Source of the DNA: an uncultured Holophagaceae bacterium
Lineage (GTDB): Bacteria > Acidobacteriota > Holophagae > Holophagales > Holophagaceae
NCBI GenBank assembly: GCA_903884655.1
Contig: CAISFO010000046.1
Coordinates: 1 to 48,201 of the forward strand
DNA: 48,201 bases
Direction of reading: 5' to 3'
Both the position numbers and the translations under genes were made by a program. Positions 18,349-27,978 of the stretch are shown here, piece by piece. The notes beneath the pieces were generated by a model that had not been told where the DNA came from, searched no databases, and saw only the letters and a program-made list of their open reading frames with translations. Position 1 is the first letter of the stretch; every line of letters starts with the position of its first letter.

Positions 18349-21144
18349 TCAACCTTCCGTGACCTGCCTGAGTTTCGCCCCCAAGGTGGCGACCTTGTAG
18401 GGCTTGGCCAGCATCCCTGCGGCACCACGGCTGAGGAGGTCCTGGACCTCTTCGTTCTCCCCATACCCGGTGCACACGATCACTGGCACCGCGGGGCTGA
18501 TCTTCTGGATTTCCAGGAAGGCCTCCCGTCCATCCATCCGAGGCATCTTCAGGTCCAGAAGGATGGCGGAAAGGCGGGCGTGGTGCTCCCGGCAGGCTTC
18601 AACCGCTTCCACGCCGTCCGCAGCCGCTACCACCTCATAGCCCAGCGACTCGAGGATGGTCGTCCCCAGCTCCAGGAGAATGGGCTCATCCTCGACGAGC
18701 AGCACCACCCCGTTGCCCCGGGTCGGAGCCGTCGGGGCTGAGCCTTTCTGGGCGGTGAGGGTTCCCTTTGGCAGGAGTACCCGGAAGGAACTCCCTTTCC
18801 CCCGGGTCGAGTCGACGGAAATGGCCCCGCGATGGGCATGAATGATCCCGTAAGCCGTGGAGAGCCCCAGACCCGTACCCGATGTCTCCGACGTATTCTT
18901 GGTGGTGAAGAAAGGCTCGAACACGCGCTGCCTGATGTCCTCGGTCATTCCCATTCCCGTATCGGACACGATCAGTTCAGCGTAGATTCCGGGCGTGAGG
19001 CTTGGTTCAGCCGGCCAGGGCCCCGCCACTTCCATGGCGTGAGCGGTGATGGTCAACATGCCGGATTCGGGCATGGCTTCAATGGCGTTGAGGAGCAGGT
19101 TCACCAGCACCTGGTGAATCTGGGAGGGATCCCCATCCACAGTCGGGCACGCCGCCATGGCGATCACCACCTGTACCTTCGGGCTCATCGACGGCCGAAG
19201 CATGCTTAGGCATTCCTCCACCATGAAGCGCAGGTCGATCGCCTCGACGATGTTCTTGCCCCGGCGACCAAAGGCCAGGAGTTTCTGGGTGAGTTCCGCC
19301 GATCGGGAGGCTGCCGCGAGGATGGAACGGAGGTACTTCTGGCGTTTGGGGTCCGGCTCCCCGGTCAACATCAGGTCCGCGTAGCCCATGATGCCCCCGA
19401 GCATGTTGTTGAAATCGTGGGCCACCCCGCCGGCCAGACTGCCCAGGCTGTCCATCTTCTGGGTCTGGTGTTTCTCCTGGGCCAGGAGGCGATTCATCTC
19501 CTCGGCCTGCTTGCGCTCGGTGATGTCGCGGTGGAAGCAGAGAATGGTCTGCTTGCCGCCGGTGATGACCAGACTGGCTGACACTTCCAACGGGAAGGCA
19601 TGGCCATCCTTGTGGCGGTGCTCCACCTCGATGGTGAGGGCCTCGCCGGCCAGCAACCGCCTCATCCGATCGGGGGCCAGCTCCGAGGTGCCCGGCGTGT
19701 CCAGGTCCTTCACGTTCAGGTGAAGCATCTCCTCGACGGTGTAGCCGTGCATCCGGGCCATGGCTTCGTTGACCTCAAGCAGGACGCCTTCGGAGGAAAG
19801 GGTGAAGATGCCTTCGCTCGCCCGGTCGAACTGTGCCCGGTAGCGTTCCTCGCTCGCCTTGAGCGCCTCCTCGCCCTCCTTGCGTTCAGTGATGTCATGG
19901 GCCACCCCCATGAACGTCGGCTCGCTGTCAGGGGGGGAGATGCGGCTGCCGTTGGCCCTGAACCAGCGCCAGGAACCATCCGCGCGTCGGACACGATAGG
20001 GAGGACTCGTTTCGCTCTGTCCGACGAGGAGGACCCGCGTCAGGTAGTCGAAGCAGGGTTTGAGATCCTCCGGATGGACGAACATGGAAAAGGGATTCCC
20101 CACGATCTCACTGACGGGGTAGCCAAAATGCCGCTCCCAGGCAGGGGAGGCAAACAGGAATACCCCCTGGGCATCCAGCGTGAAGATGACATCGATGGAC
20201 TGCTCGATGTAGGACCGGAACCTTTCCTCGCTCTCCTGGAGCCGTGCCTCGACCTCCTTTCGCTCGGAGATGTCCCGGAAGACCCCGATGGTCTGGAGTG
20301 GACCGTCGTCCTCGCTGGACCTTGGCGTGGCGGTGACCATCAGGGTCCGCAGGACCCCATCCCCCCGGCGGATCTTCAGCTCATAGGAACTGTGCACGCC
20401 GTTCGCCCGCAGGGCTGACTGGTGGTGAACCTCCCCTTGCTGCTCGGGTGGCACGAACTCCAGCAGACTGCGGCCAACCAGCTGGCCCGGGGCCAGGCCG
20501 AAGATCTCCTCGGCGACCGGATTCACCACCAGGAACCGCTCATCGACGTCCGCCATGCCGAAGCCCTCACCCTGGCTGTTCAGCAGATCCCGGTAAAGGC
20601 GCTCGGATTCAGTGAGTCGCGCCTTCTCCCGGTAGAACCCCGTCAAGACCACCCACAACATCAGGGAACTGACGAGCAGGCTCAGGAAGTAGCCCGTGGA
20701 CAGATCGATCAGCCGGTCCAAGGGCGTGAAGGAATGGAGCAGGTGCGGCCAGGCTGTTTCCGCCAGGTGCAGGCCGATGATGTTCCCCACCAGCAGGAGG
20801 AACCCCACGATGCGGGCCACCCCCGTGAATACGACCACCAGGAAGAGCGCCGGAACGAAAAAATAGAGGCCGATGCTGCCCTGGGAGCCCCCGTTGGGAA
20901 ACCAGACCAGATCCAAGCCCGCGATGATCAGTACCAGGGCGGTCATCCGGTAGTAGTGCCCCCGGCGGGCGGCCCAGGCCAAGCCCAGCAGGCCCAGCGC
21001 CGGGGGGATGAGCAGTCGATTGACCCAGGGACTCAGGTGTTGGAGCAGGTTCACCGGAATGACCACGAACAGGGTCAGCAGCCCCCCCAGCAGGCAGAGC
21101 CACTGGAAGAACTGCTTTTCCAGGGGCATGGCTGGATCGTTCAT
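18349..21144 (-). CDS. Membrane hybrid histidine kinase with three PAS domains and a receiver
   Basis: About 931 residues. Five or six N-terminal membrane segments (residues about 15-175, no known sensor name) precede three PAS/PAC units near 180-300, 305-425 and 430-550. The phosphoacceptor region LAGGVAHDFNNMLGGIMGYADLML is near 575, and an ATPase domain follows with N-box VNLLLNAIEAMPESG and TGMGMTEDIRQRVFEPFFTTK. The C-terminal receiver (VLLVEDEP, phospho-Asp in ILLDLKMPRMDG, K in AKPYK) makes it a hybrid. The HDFNN type of H-box is typical of hybrid kinases that signal through their own or an unlinked receiver. I chose the ATG at 21144; a TTG at 21240 would add 32 residues. No output-domain regulator is adjacent. 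Confidence 0.9.
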   Translation of the reverse strand: MNDPAMPLEKQFFQWLCLLGGLLTLFVVIPVNLLQHLSPWVNRLLIPPALGLLGLAWAARRGHYYRMTALVLIIAGLDLVWFPNGGSQGSIGLYFFVPALFLVVVFTGVARIVGFLLLVGNIIGLHLAETAWPHLLHSFTPLDRLIDLSTGYFLSLLVSSLMLWVVLTGFYREKARLTESERLYRDLLNSQGEGFGMADVDERFLVVNPVAEEIFGLAPGQLVGRSLLEFVPPEQQGEVHHQSALRANGVHSSYELKIRRGDGVLRTLMVTATPRSSEDDGPLQTIGVFRDISERKEVEARLQESEERFRSYIEQSIDVIFTLDAQGVFLFASPAWERHFGYPVSEIVGNPFSMFVHPEDLKPCFDYLTRVLLVGQSETSPPYRVRRADGSWRWFRANGSRISPPDSEPTFMGVAHDITERKEGEEALKASEERYRAQFDRASEGIFTLSSEGVLLEVNEAMARMHGYTVEEMLHLNVKDLDTPGTSELAPDRMRRLLAGEALTIEVEHRHKDGHAFPLEVSASLVITGGKQTILCFHRDITERKQAEEMNRLLAQEKHQTQKMDSLGSLAGGVAHDFNNMLGGIMGYADLMLTGEPDPKRQKYLRSILAAASRSAELTQKLLAFGRRGKNIVEAIDLRFMVEECLSMLRPSMSPKVQVVIAMAACPTVDGDPSQIHQVLVNLLLNAIEAMPESGMLTITAHAMEVAGPWPAEPSLTPGIYAELIVSDTGMGMTEDIRQRVFEPFFTTKNTSETSGTGLGLSTAYGIIHAHRGAISVDSTRGKGSSFRVLLPKGTLTAQKGSAPTAPTRGNGVVLLVEDEPILLELGTTILESLGYEVVAAADGVEAVEACREHHARLSAILLDLKMPRMDGREAFLEIQKISPAVPVIVCTGYGENEEVQDLLSRGAAGMLAKPYKVATLGAKLRQVTEG

Positions 21145-21382
21145 CACCCATGCCTGGAGGGCTTTCCAGTGCTGCTTCAACCCATGCTCCAAGATGTGCT
21201 CCGCCCCGAAGAAACGGGCCGGGGTGCGAGCTTGCTGCAATCCCCATGTTCTTGAACCGACAACGGGGTTGGCTTACTGGTCGGCTCCCCATGGACTACT
21301 TATTGGTAGCTTCGGGATTGCCTTGAATTTCGGGGCCAAGCCGAGCGTATTGGAACTCTTCACCCCACCCTGGGGTTGCGGC

Positions 21383-21410
21383 AAAAAAATCCCCGGCTTG
21401 GTGACCGGGG
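21383..21410 (-). terminator. Terminator of the tRNA-Phe transcript
   Basis: On the minus strand CCCCGG (complement of 21405-21410) pairs with CCGGGG (complement of 21391-21396) and is followed by seven T (complement of 21383-21389). It lies about 20 bases beyond the tRNA 3' end. Confidence 0.85.
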
Positions 21411-21428
21411 CTGGAACCGCGTGTGTAC

Positions 21429-21504
21429 TGGTGCCTGGAGACGGAATCGAACCGCCGACACATGGATTTTCAATCCATTGCTCTACCAACTGAGCTACCC
21501 AGGC
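21429..21504 (-). tRNA. tRNA-Phe (GAA)
   Basis: The minus strand folds as a full tRNA. The acceptor stem is GCCTGGG/TCCAGGC, the D arm contains AGCTCAGTTGGTAGAGC, and the anticodon stem ATGGA/TCCAT closes the loop TTGAAAA with anticodon GAA. The T arm is GGCGGTTCGATTCCGTC, and an encoded CCA occupies 21429-21431. A terminator follows directly. Confidence 0.97.
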
Positions 21505-21608
21505 ACGAAGGACCAGGATACCAGCCGGGGCTGCATTTTCAAGTGCCGGAAGGGCCTGGATTGGTGCATCCTCAAGGATCCGACGGTTGTTCCATCGAAG
21601 AGGTTGTC

Positions 21609-22292
21609 ATGGCCCGCCCCACCAAGAATCGCGAGATCCAGGTCCAGAAGCCCGCCCAGAGCCTGGCGCATTTCCAGTCCAAGCTGGGCCAGGACAAGGA
21701 CGAGGAGGCCGGGCTGCTGAAACCCATCCTCCTGGGCGCCGCGGCCCTCGTGGCGGTGGGCCTGCTCGTGGGTGGCTGGAGCACCTGGCGGACCTCGGTC
21801 ATCGAAAAGCATGAGGCCGCCCTGTCCGCCCTCCAGCTCGAGGTGGAAGGCGATGGCCTGACGCCCCTCCCCGCCCCCGAGGTCGAGAAGCGGATGAAGG
21901 AGCGCCTGGGCCGCCTGGACGCCCTGGTGGCGTCGGCCCCCTCCTCCTGCAAGGCCGCCACCGCAGGGCTGCTGTCGACCTGGCGGCTGACCCTTGAGGG
22001 CAAGGGCGAACCTTCCTCCTCCAAGGCCGAGGATGCCTGGGGGCAGCTGCGCCTGGCCCAGCGGTCCATCGCCCTCGGCCGGATCCAGGAGGCCCGCGCT
22101 CAGCTCGATCCGCTCCGGGCCAAGGCCACGCCTGCGGAACCCTGGGCCGAGGCCTTCTGGACCAGCCAGCTGGATGCCGACCGCTTGGCCGGCGACCGCG
22201 CCCAGGCCCTCAAGGATGTCGCCGACTACAAGGCTCGCTTCAAGGGCCGGGGCGATGCCTCGGCCATGGAGAGCATGCTTCAGAGCATCTGA
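21609..22292 (+). CDS. Membrane-anchored protein with a helical periplasmic domain
   Basis: A 227-residue protein that I do not recognise firmly. The N-terminus is basic and cytoplasmic (MARPTKNREIQVQKPAQSL). One membrane segment follows at about residues 40-60 (ILLGAAALVAVGLLVGG), then an Ala/Leu-rich helical region resembling tetratricopeptide-like repeats (LRLAQRSIALGRIQEARAQL, ADRLAGDRAQALKDVADYKARF). The topology resembles YfgM-like chaperone-associated proteins, but the similarity is only of shape. ATG at 21609 is preceded by GAAGAGG; the longer upstream frame overlaps the antisense tRNA and is not credible. Confidence 0.65.
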   Translation: MARPTKNREIQVQKPAQSLAHFQSKLGQDKDEEAGLLKPILLGAAALVAVGLLVGGWSTWRTSVIEKHEAALSALQLEVEGDGLTPLPAPEVEKRMKERLGRLDALVASAPSSCKAATAGLLSTWRLTLEGKGEPSSSKAEDAWGQLRLAQRSIALGRIQEARAQLDPLRAKATPAEPWAEAFWTSQLDADRLAGDRAQALKDVADYKARFKGRGDASAMESMLQSI

Positions 22293-22328
22293 ACGGCCTG
22301 CCACGGAGGTAAAAAGGACATCGAGCAG

Positions 22329-22354
22329 GGAACCCGGAAGAAGAATTGGGTTCC
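22329..22354 (+). terminator. Weak terminator-like hairpin
   Basis: GGAACCC (22329-22335) can pair with GGGTTCC (22348-22354). A T-rich but interrupted tail follows. It lies 36 bases after the preceding stop codon and may separate that gene from the phosphorylase. Confidence 0.4.
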
Positions 22355-22410
22355 TGAATGTCTTCTTTGAGCTTTTCTTCGTGCTCTCCTTCTCCCTGTA
22401 GTGAATCATT

Positions 22411-22439
22411 TCCCTCTGCTGACGATGTATCCAGAGGGA
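22411..22439 (+). promoter_or_regulatory. Hairpin covering the ribosome site of the phosphorylase gene
   Basis: TCCCTCTG (22411-22418) is exactly complementary to CAGAGGGA (22432-22439), with a 13-base loop. The right arm is the ribosome binding site of the ATG at 22447, so the fold would hide it. This may be a translational control element. Confidence 0.5.
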
Positions 22440-22446
22440 GCCCACC

Positions 22447-23751
22447 ATGCGCATGTACGACCTGATCTACGGCAAGAAACTGGGCGGAGCCCTGTCGCCG
22501 GAGCAGATCGCCTTCTGGGTCAAGGGGGCGGCCGAAGGCACCATCCCGGACGAGCAGAGCGCGGCCCTGCTCATGGCCATCTGCTGGCGGGGCATGAGCA
22601 CTGAGGAGACCCTGGCCCTCACCCTGGCCATGCGGGATTCCGGCAAGCGGCTCGACCTGTCTTCCGTGCCAGGCATCAAAGTGGACAAGCACAGCACCGG
22701 CGGCGTGGGCGACAAGACCACCCTCATCCTGGGGCCCATCGTGGCTGCCTGCGGCGTCCCCTGCCCCATGTTCAGCGGCCGGGGCCTGGGCCACACCGGC
22801 GGCACCGTGGACAAGTTCGCCGCCATCCCGGGCCTCAAGGTCGAGCTGAGCGAAGCCGAGTTCCTGCGCAGCCTGCGCGAGACCCGCTTCGCCAACTCCG
22901 CCCAGACCGCCGACATCGCCCCGGCCGACAAGAAGCTCTACGCTCTGCGGGATGTCACGGCCACGGTGGAGAGCATCCCCCTCATCACCGCCAGCATCAT
23001 GTCGAAGAAGCTGGCAGGGGGTGCCGACGCCCTGGTGCTGGATGTGAAGTGCGGGCCCAGCGCCTTCATGAAGACCCCCGACGAGGCCCGCACCCTGGCC
23101 CAGAGCATGGTGGACGTGGGCATCGCCCATGGCATGCAGATCCGTGCCCTCATCACGCGAATGGACGCGCCGCTTGGCTGGGCCATCGGCAATGCACTAG
23201 AGATCATGGAGTCCGTTGAAATTCTCCGCGGTGAGCACGCCGATTCCGAATTGGCCCAGATGAGCTTCCGCCTCGCCGCCGAGATGCTGCTCATGGGTGG
23301 GGCCGCCAAGGACCTGGAAGGGGCCCTGGAGCGCGTGCGGGCCAGCATCCAGGACGGGAGCGCCTTGGCGACCCTGCGGCGCTTTGTGGACCTCAATGGT
23401 GGCGACGCCCGGGCCCTCGATGATTTCTCCCGCCTGCCCCACGCCGAGCAAGTGGTGGAAGTCCGGGCGGACCAGGATGGCTTCATCGCGGACATGGATG
23501 GACGCGCCCTGGGCCTCCTCGCCATGGACCTGGGCGCCGGACGCCGGGACCGCCACGACGTGCTGGATCTGGGGGTGGGCATCCGGGTGCACGCGCAAAT
23601 TGGCTTGAGAATTACAAGAAATCAGCCCCTTTACACTGTGTATGCAAAACCCGAGACCCGAGTGGTACCCGCTGATTATCTTCAAACCCTCCGGCTGGTG
23701 CAACAAGCTCCACCGACTAGGCCTTGGCTGCTGGAAACCATAGGGTGTTGA
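22447..23751 (+). CDS. deoA: Pyrimidine-nucleoside (thymidine) phosphorylase
   Basis: Phosphorolysis of thymidine and other pyrimidine nucleosides to base and (deoxy)ribose-1-phosphate in salvage. It has 434 residues, the normal family length. Visible are the family signature SGRGLGHTGGTVDKFAAIPG, the phosphate-binding KVDKHSTGGVGDKTTL, and KKLAGGADALVLDVKCG. The C-terminal alpha/beta lobe ends in ITRNQPLYTVYAKPETR. The ATG at 22447 has a strong AGAGGGAG site, which sits inside a hairpin. Both uridine-active and thymidine-specific versions exist; sequence by eye cannot decide. It runs right up to the leader of the first TonB receptor locus. Confidence 0.92.
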   Translation: MRMYDLIYGKKLGGALSPEQIAFWVKGAAEGTIPDEQSAALLMAICWRGMSTEETLALTLAMRDSGKRLDLSSVPGIKVDKHSTGGVGDKTTLILGPIVAACGVPCPMFSGRGLGHTGGTVDKFAAIPGLKVELSEAEFLRSLRETRFANSAQTADIAPADKKLYALRDVTATVESIPLITASIMSKKLAGGADALVLDVKCGPSAFMKTPDEARTLAQSMVDVGIAHGMQIRALITRMDAPLGWAIGNALEIMESVEILRGEHADSELAQMSFRLAAEMLLMGGAAKDLEGALERVRASIQDGSALATLRRFVDLNGGDARALDDFSRLPHAEQVVEVRADQDGFIADMDGRALGLLAMDLGAGRRDRHDVLDLGVGIRVHAQIGLRITRNQPLYTVYAKPETRVVPADYLQTLRLVQQAPPTRPWLLETIGC

Positions 23752-23823
23752 CCCTGGGTAGGTCACATTCCTTGGGGCAGGATCAAAAAATATTCAAAAT
23801 ATTTAGGAACTTGTCCTACGGTA
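23751..23823 (+). promoter_or_regulatory. Conserved leader of the first receptor locus
   Basis: The 221-base gap before the next gene contains the palindrome ACCCTGGGTA (23751-23760) followed by GGTCA, then an A-rich stretch, then AGGAACTTGTCCTACGGTA (23805-23823) and GCAGCATC...GATCTT. The same elements in the same order occur upstream of the second receptor gene, so they are probably shared promoter and operator sequences. The palindrome overlaps the end of the phosphorylase gene. Confidence 0.6.
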
Positions 23824-23972
23824 ACGGCAGCATCTGGATCTTTGGCTCACCTCGTCTTATGAAGTAGTCACCCTTCGCAAAGGTGTGGCGGAGCCCCCGC
23901 TTCATGAGAACAAGTGGCTGATCATTCCCTCCCCCACTGCGGCTTTGCCGCGCAATCTATAAGGAGTCCTTC

Positions 23973-24665
23973 ATGAGTCGAACGCATACACGGCTCTGCC
24001 TCGCTGCCGTGGCCATCGCCGCTGGCAGCGGCGTGAGTGCCTATGCCCAGGACGCCGGGCCCGACTACTTCTTCAAGCTGCGAGGGCAGGCCGGCCTCAA
24101 TGGCGACATGGGCCTGCGCAACGGCATGGGCATGGGCGCTGGCGCCAACCTGAAGCTCGGACCGGGCCAGCTCGGCCTGGAATTCAGCTACCTCTACAAC
24201 CCCGGGAAGATCTTCCGGGCCGATATCCCCGCCAACACCATCGGGGATACCGCGAGCAACAGCGTCCTCACCCAGAAGCACCAGACCAACATGGTGGGCG
24301 TGCGTGCCAGCTACAGCATGCCCCTCCAGGACGGCTGGTCCTGGCAGGCCGGCCTCGGCCTCTATCAGACCAAGGCCCGCATGGAAACCATCGGCGACTT
24401 CCAGGCCGCCGCGACCGTGGACGGCACCTGGACCATCGTCACGGAAAAGACCGCCCTCGCCTTCCAGCCCTTCGCCGGTGTCTCCTACCAGTTCCCCGAG
24501 GCGGCCACGCTGGAGTTCAACCTCGTCTATTCCACTTACAAGACACCTGATGTGACGCCGGTCTTCGTTCCCGGGGCGGCCAACTATGCTCGAGTGCATC
24601 CTGTCTTCGGAGACAAGACGGTAAGCAACCTCAGGCTCGAAATCAACTACGTCTTCCACTTCTAG
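23973..24665 (+). CDS. Small outer-membrane beta-barrel protein
   Basis: A 230-residue exported protein with signal peptide MSRTHTRLCLAAVAIAAGSG (cleavage after AYA). Strands typical of 8-stranded barrels follow (LGLEFSYLYNPGK, NMVGVRASYSMPL, WSWQAGLGLYQTKA), and it ends in LRLEINYVFHF with terminal Phe. The start follows AAGGAG. It is the first gene of a three-gene operon with a TonB-dependent receptor 16 bases downstream and another small barrel. No precise family; an OmpW-like or general porin-like fold is possible. Confidence 0.75.
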   Translation: MSRTHTRLCLAAVAIAAGSGVSAYAQDAGPDYFFKLRGQAGLNGDMGLRNGMGMGAGANLKLGPGQLGLEFSYLYNPGKIFRADIPANTIGDTASNSVLTQKHQTNMVGVRASYSMPLQDGWSWQAGLGLYQTKARMETIGDFQAAATVDGTWTIVTEKTALAFQPFAGVSYQFPEAATLEFNLVYSTYKTPDVTPVFVPGAANYARVHPVFGDKTVSNLRLEINYVFHF

Positions 24666-24681
24666 AGACCAGGAGAGCACT

Positions 24682-27600
24682 ATGAACCGATTCAACACCG
24701 CGGCGCGGCTTTCCTCTCTTGCGCTGATCCTTGCGTCGAGCACCGCCCTGGTTGCTCAGACCTCGGAATCTGGCCAATTCGTGGGTCGCGTCACTACCAG
24801 TACTGGCAAGCCCCTTGCCGCCACCGTCACCGTCCGCGGCGAAAAGCTAATGGGCGCCCGGGTGGCCGTGGCGGATGCGGATGGCAACTTCCGCATCGCC
24901 CTGCTGCCTCCCGGCGAGTACACCCTCACCGTCACCTCGCCCAACTACCTGACGCAGAAGAACGCCACGCCGATCCGTCTGGGCCTCGGCGCCCAGCTCC
25001 GCTATGACTTCCAGCTCAAGCCCATCGCCGAGACCGGAACCGTGGTGGAAGTGCTGGCCACCAGCAGCATCGCCGACAAGAGCGACTCCAAGACGTCGGT
25101 GAACTACTCGGCCGAGACCCTGGCCATCCTCCCCGGCTTCAACCGCGGCTTCGAAGGCGGCATCGACCTCTCCCCTGGTGTCACCACCGGCGCGGGCGGC
25201 CAGAGCTACACCGCCTCGATCCGTGGCGGCAAGACCCAGACGGCCATCTACACCCTGAACGGCACTTCGGTGGGTGAAGACGTCTCCGGCATGAGCCCCC
25301 TGGGCCAGTCCAACGTCTTCTTCGTCGAGGACTCCGTCGAGGACATGCAGGTCGTGCTGTCCCCGACCCACGCCCGCTACGGCCGCACCGGCAGCGGCGT
25401 GATCAACATGGCCACCGTCACCGGCGGCAACAGCTTTGCGGGCAGCATCCGCAAGTACATCGCCCGCAACGACTGGCAGGCCGTCTCTCCTGGTGGCATC
25501 GGCCAGGCCCAGCTGCTGGCGGATGACTACGCCAACCGCAAGACCGATATCGTCATTTCCGGCCCCATCTGGAAGGACAAGATCTGGTTCGTGTATTCCA
25601 CGATCATTGCACCTACCGTGGGCGCCCCCATTCCCCTCACCTTCAGCCCCAACCAGAGCCAGTGGGGCATGTACTTTGATCCAGTCGGCGACCTGGGCAT
25701 GACCTGGAAGCCCGGCACCGCCCCCACCGACCCCTACGGTGTCGGCCAGCTGACCGGCTTCGACTTCAACAAGGGCAAGGTCGACAACTCCCAGACCAAG
25801 GCCACCTTCTGGCAGTACAAAATCACCGGCGCCATCACGCCAGATCACACCATTTCCTACGAAAAGAACAACAACAACAACCAGACCCAGAACGCCGGCT
25901 TCAACGGCGGCAGCACCCTGGCCAGCCTGGGCAGCTACTCGTTCCCCGAAGGTCCCAAGAACTGGTACCAGTCCATCAACTACAAGGGCGCCCTGTCCTC
26001 CAAGCTCTTCGTGGAAGCCACCGCCAGCGAGAAGCACTGGACCCACACCAACGGCCCCCTGGTGCCCTTCCCCCACGTCCGCGAGTACGTGGACGCCGGC
26101 ATGATCTGGCCCTATGGCACCAATGCCAACACCACCAGCCTGGAAGACAACGCCAACAAGAGCGCCGCCGTGAACTTCAAGTACATCGCGGACCTGCACG
26201 GCACCCATGAGATCGACTGGGGCTACCAGTACTACGAGTCCCGCCACAACACCGCCGGCATCGCCGGACCGAACCTTGAGCGCTTCTATGTCTATGGCGC
26301 CACCGAGGACCCGGCCCTCCTGGCCGCCGCCGGCGTGACCACCCCGGACGTGTTCGGACGCCTGGTCGGCTTCCTGGCCGCCAACTGGCTCCCGGGTGAT
26401 CCCAGCCCCAACACCCCCGGCAACGGCATCGCGCCCGGCTACCGCAAGTACATCGGCGTGGACGGCATCCATGCCAACCGGAACGTCGGCCTCTACATCA
26501 ACGATGCCTGGACCCCTAACAGCCACTGGAACTTCAACGGTGGCGTCCGGGTCGAGAAGATCCGCGACACCAACACCGACGGCTCGGTGATGATCGACTA
26601 CTGGTCCTCCCTGTCGCCCCGTTTCTCCATGAAGTACGACCCCAAGGGTGACAGCGCCAACGTGTTCTCCTTCAGCGCCGCCCGCTACACGGAAGACATC
26701 ACCGCCGGCACCACGGCCCAGTGGGTGACCTCCCCGGGCAATGCGTACCTGAACTACGGCTACACCGGCCTCCCCGTGAACAACCAGGCGACCTGGATCA
26801 GCTACTCCCAGCTCGTGAACCGGGCCAACTACAGCACGATCCCCCAGAGCCAGGTCAACAACTCGGCCGGCACCGTGGGTCTCACTGGCCTGCGCAGCCC
26901 CTACATCATGGAATACACCGCCGGCTACCGCCGGAACAAGAGCAACGGGTCCTACTTCTCCATCACCTATGTGCAGAAGGAGTGGTACAACGACGTGGTC
27001 CAGGAGTTCAACTCCTACGACCTGGCCACCTGGAAGAACATCCAACTGGACCCCAACGTCGCCGTCCAGAAGACCCTGGCCAACCGCGTCACCAACTCGC
27101 CTGACATCCGCCGCAGCTACAAGGGCCTGGAAGTCGAGTTCAAGGAGAACCTCACCTCCCGGACGACCTTCGGCGGGTCCTACACCTACAGCCGCCTCAC
27201 GGGCAACGACAACGGTGGCGACTCCTACAACTACCCCTTCAAGACGAACGGCGTGTCCACCTCGGCCGTCACCTGGGCCACCCAGTACTACAACTTCCGT
27301 GACGCGCTGCTGGCCAGTGGCTGGTCGCCCAAGTCCTTCTCGCCCTACGGCAGCCTCCTGTCCGATTCGCCGCAGAAGGCCCGCATCTACATCTCCTACA
27401 ACCAGCCCCTGGGCGCCAAGGGTGGCAAGATCTCGTACTCCCTGATGGGCCGCTACGACAGCGGCAACAACTGGGATGCGATCTCCGGCTACAACGCCGG
27501 CAACACCACTCCCGACCTCAGCGTCTACACGGCCGCCAACCCGGCACCCACCGGCACCACCTTCCCGGGCCAGCCGGTCGTTCCCAGCGCCGTGACCAAG

Positions 27601-27951
27601 GCCTTGTTCTCCTACTACTCCAGCGGCCGGGGCGCGTTCCACCAGAACGACAACTACTCCATGGACGCCCGCATCGACTTCTCGGCCCCGCTTGGGTTCG
27701 GCGGCGTCATGCTGATCGGCAACGTGAAGATTACCAACGTCTTCAACACCGTGCTGTTGTCCAGCTACAACAACTCCATGGCCAAGATCGATTCGTCGAA
27801 CAAGCCGACGCCGACCCAGGATGTCGCCCTCCGGGTGTCTTCTCGCTCGCTGTTCGGCACGGGTCTGGAAGACGCCTCCACCGGACTGCAGAATCCCTTC
27901 GCCTATAACAATGGACGCTACTTCAGCGCCTCCATGGGCATCAAGTTCTAA
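24682..27951 (+). CDS. TonB-dependent receptor with carboxypeptidase-regulatory N-domain
   Basis: A 1089-residue outer-membrane receptor. Signal peptide is residues 1-26 (ending ALVAQ). A CarboxypepD_reg-like fold spans about 33-105 (GRVTTSTGKPLAATVTVRG, LLPPGEYTLTV). The plug region spans about 130-245 (SIRGGKTQTAIYTLNGTSV, VEDMQVVLSPTHARYGRTGSGVINM), followed by a long barrel to the terminal ASMGIKF. This Oar/SusC-like layout is typical of Acidobacteria and Bacteroidetes and is energised by TonB-ExbBD, none of which is in this window. The substrate is unknown; peptides, glycans or siderophores are all possible. It lies between two small barrel genes in the same operon. A very long antisense open frame on the other strand is a composition artefact. 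Confidence 0.92.
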   Translation: MNRFNTAARLSSLALILASSTALVAQTSESGQFVGRVTTSTGKPLAATVTVRGEKLMGARVAVADADGNFRIALLPPGEYTLTVTSPNYLTQKNATPIRLGLGAQLRYDFQLKPIAETGTVVEVLATSSIADKSDSKTSVNYSAETLAILPGFNRGFEGGIDLSPGVTTGAGGQSYTASIRGGKTQTAIYTLNGTSVGEDVSGMSPLGQSNVFFVEDSVEDMQVVLSPTHARYGRTGSGVINMATVTGGNSFAGSIRKYIARNDWQAVSPGGIGQAQLLADDYANRKTDIVISGPIWKDKIWFVYSTIIAPTVGAPIPLTFSPNQSQWGMYFDPVGDLGMTWKPGTAPTDPYGVGQLTGFDFNKGKVDNSQTKATFWQYKITGAITPDHTISYEKNNNNNQTQNAGFNGGSTLASLGSYSFPEGPKNWYQSINYKGALSSKLFVEATASEKHWTHTNGPLVPFPHVREYVDAGMIWPYGTNANTTSLEDNANKSAAVNFKYIADLHGTHEIDWGYQYYESRHNTAGIAGPNLERFYVYGATEDPALLAAAGVTTPDVFGRLVGFLAANWLPGDPSPNTPGNGIAPGYRKYIGVDGIHANRNVGLYINDAWTPNSHWNFNGGVRVEKIRDTNTDGSVMIDYWSSLSPRFSMKYDPKGDSANVFSFSAARYTEDITAGTTAQWVTSPGNAYLNYGYTGLPVNNQATWISYSQLVNRANYSTIPQSQVNNSAGTVGLTGLRSPYIMEYTAGYRRNKSNGSYFSITYVQKEWYNDVVQEFNSYDLATWKNIQLDPNVAVQKTLANRVTNSPDIRRSYKGLEVEFKENLTSRTTFGGSYTYSRLTGNDNGGDSYNYPFKTNGVSTSAVTWATQYYNFRDALLASGWSPKSFSPYGSLLSDSPQKARIYISYNQPLGAKGGKISYSLMGRYDSGNNWDAISGYNAGNTTPDLSVYTAANPAPTGTTFPGQPVVPSAVTKALFSYYSSGRGAFHQNDNYSMDARIDFSAPLGFGGVMLIGNVKITNVFNTVLLSSYNNSMAKIDSSNKPTPTQDVALRVSSRSLFGTGLEDASTGLQNPFAYNNGRYFSASMGIKF

Positions 27952-27978
27952 ACCATGGCCAATAGGAGAACCAGACCA

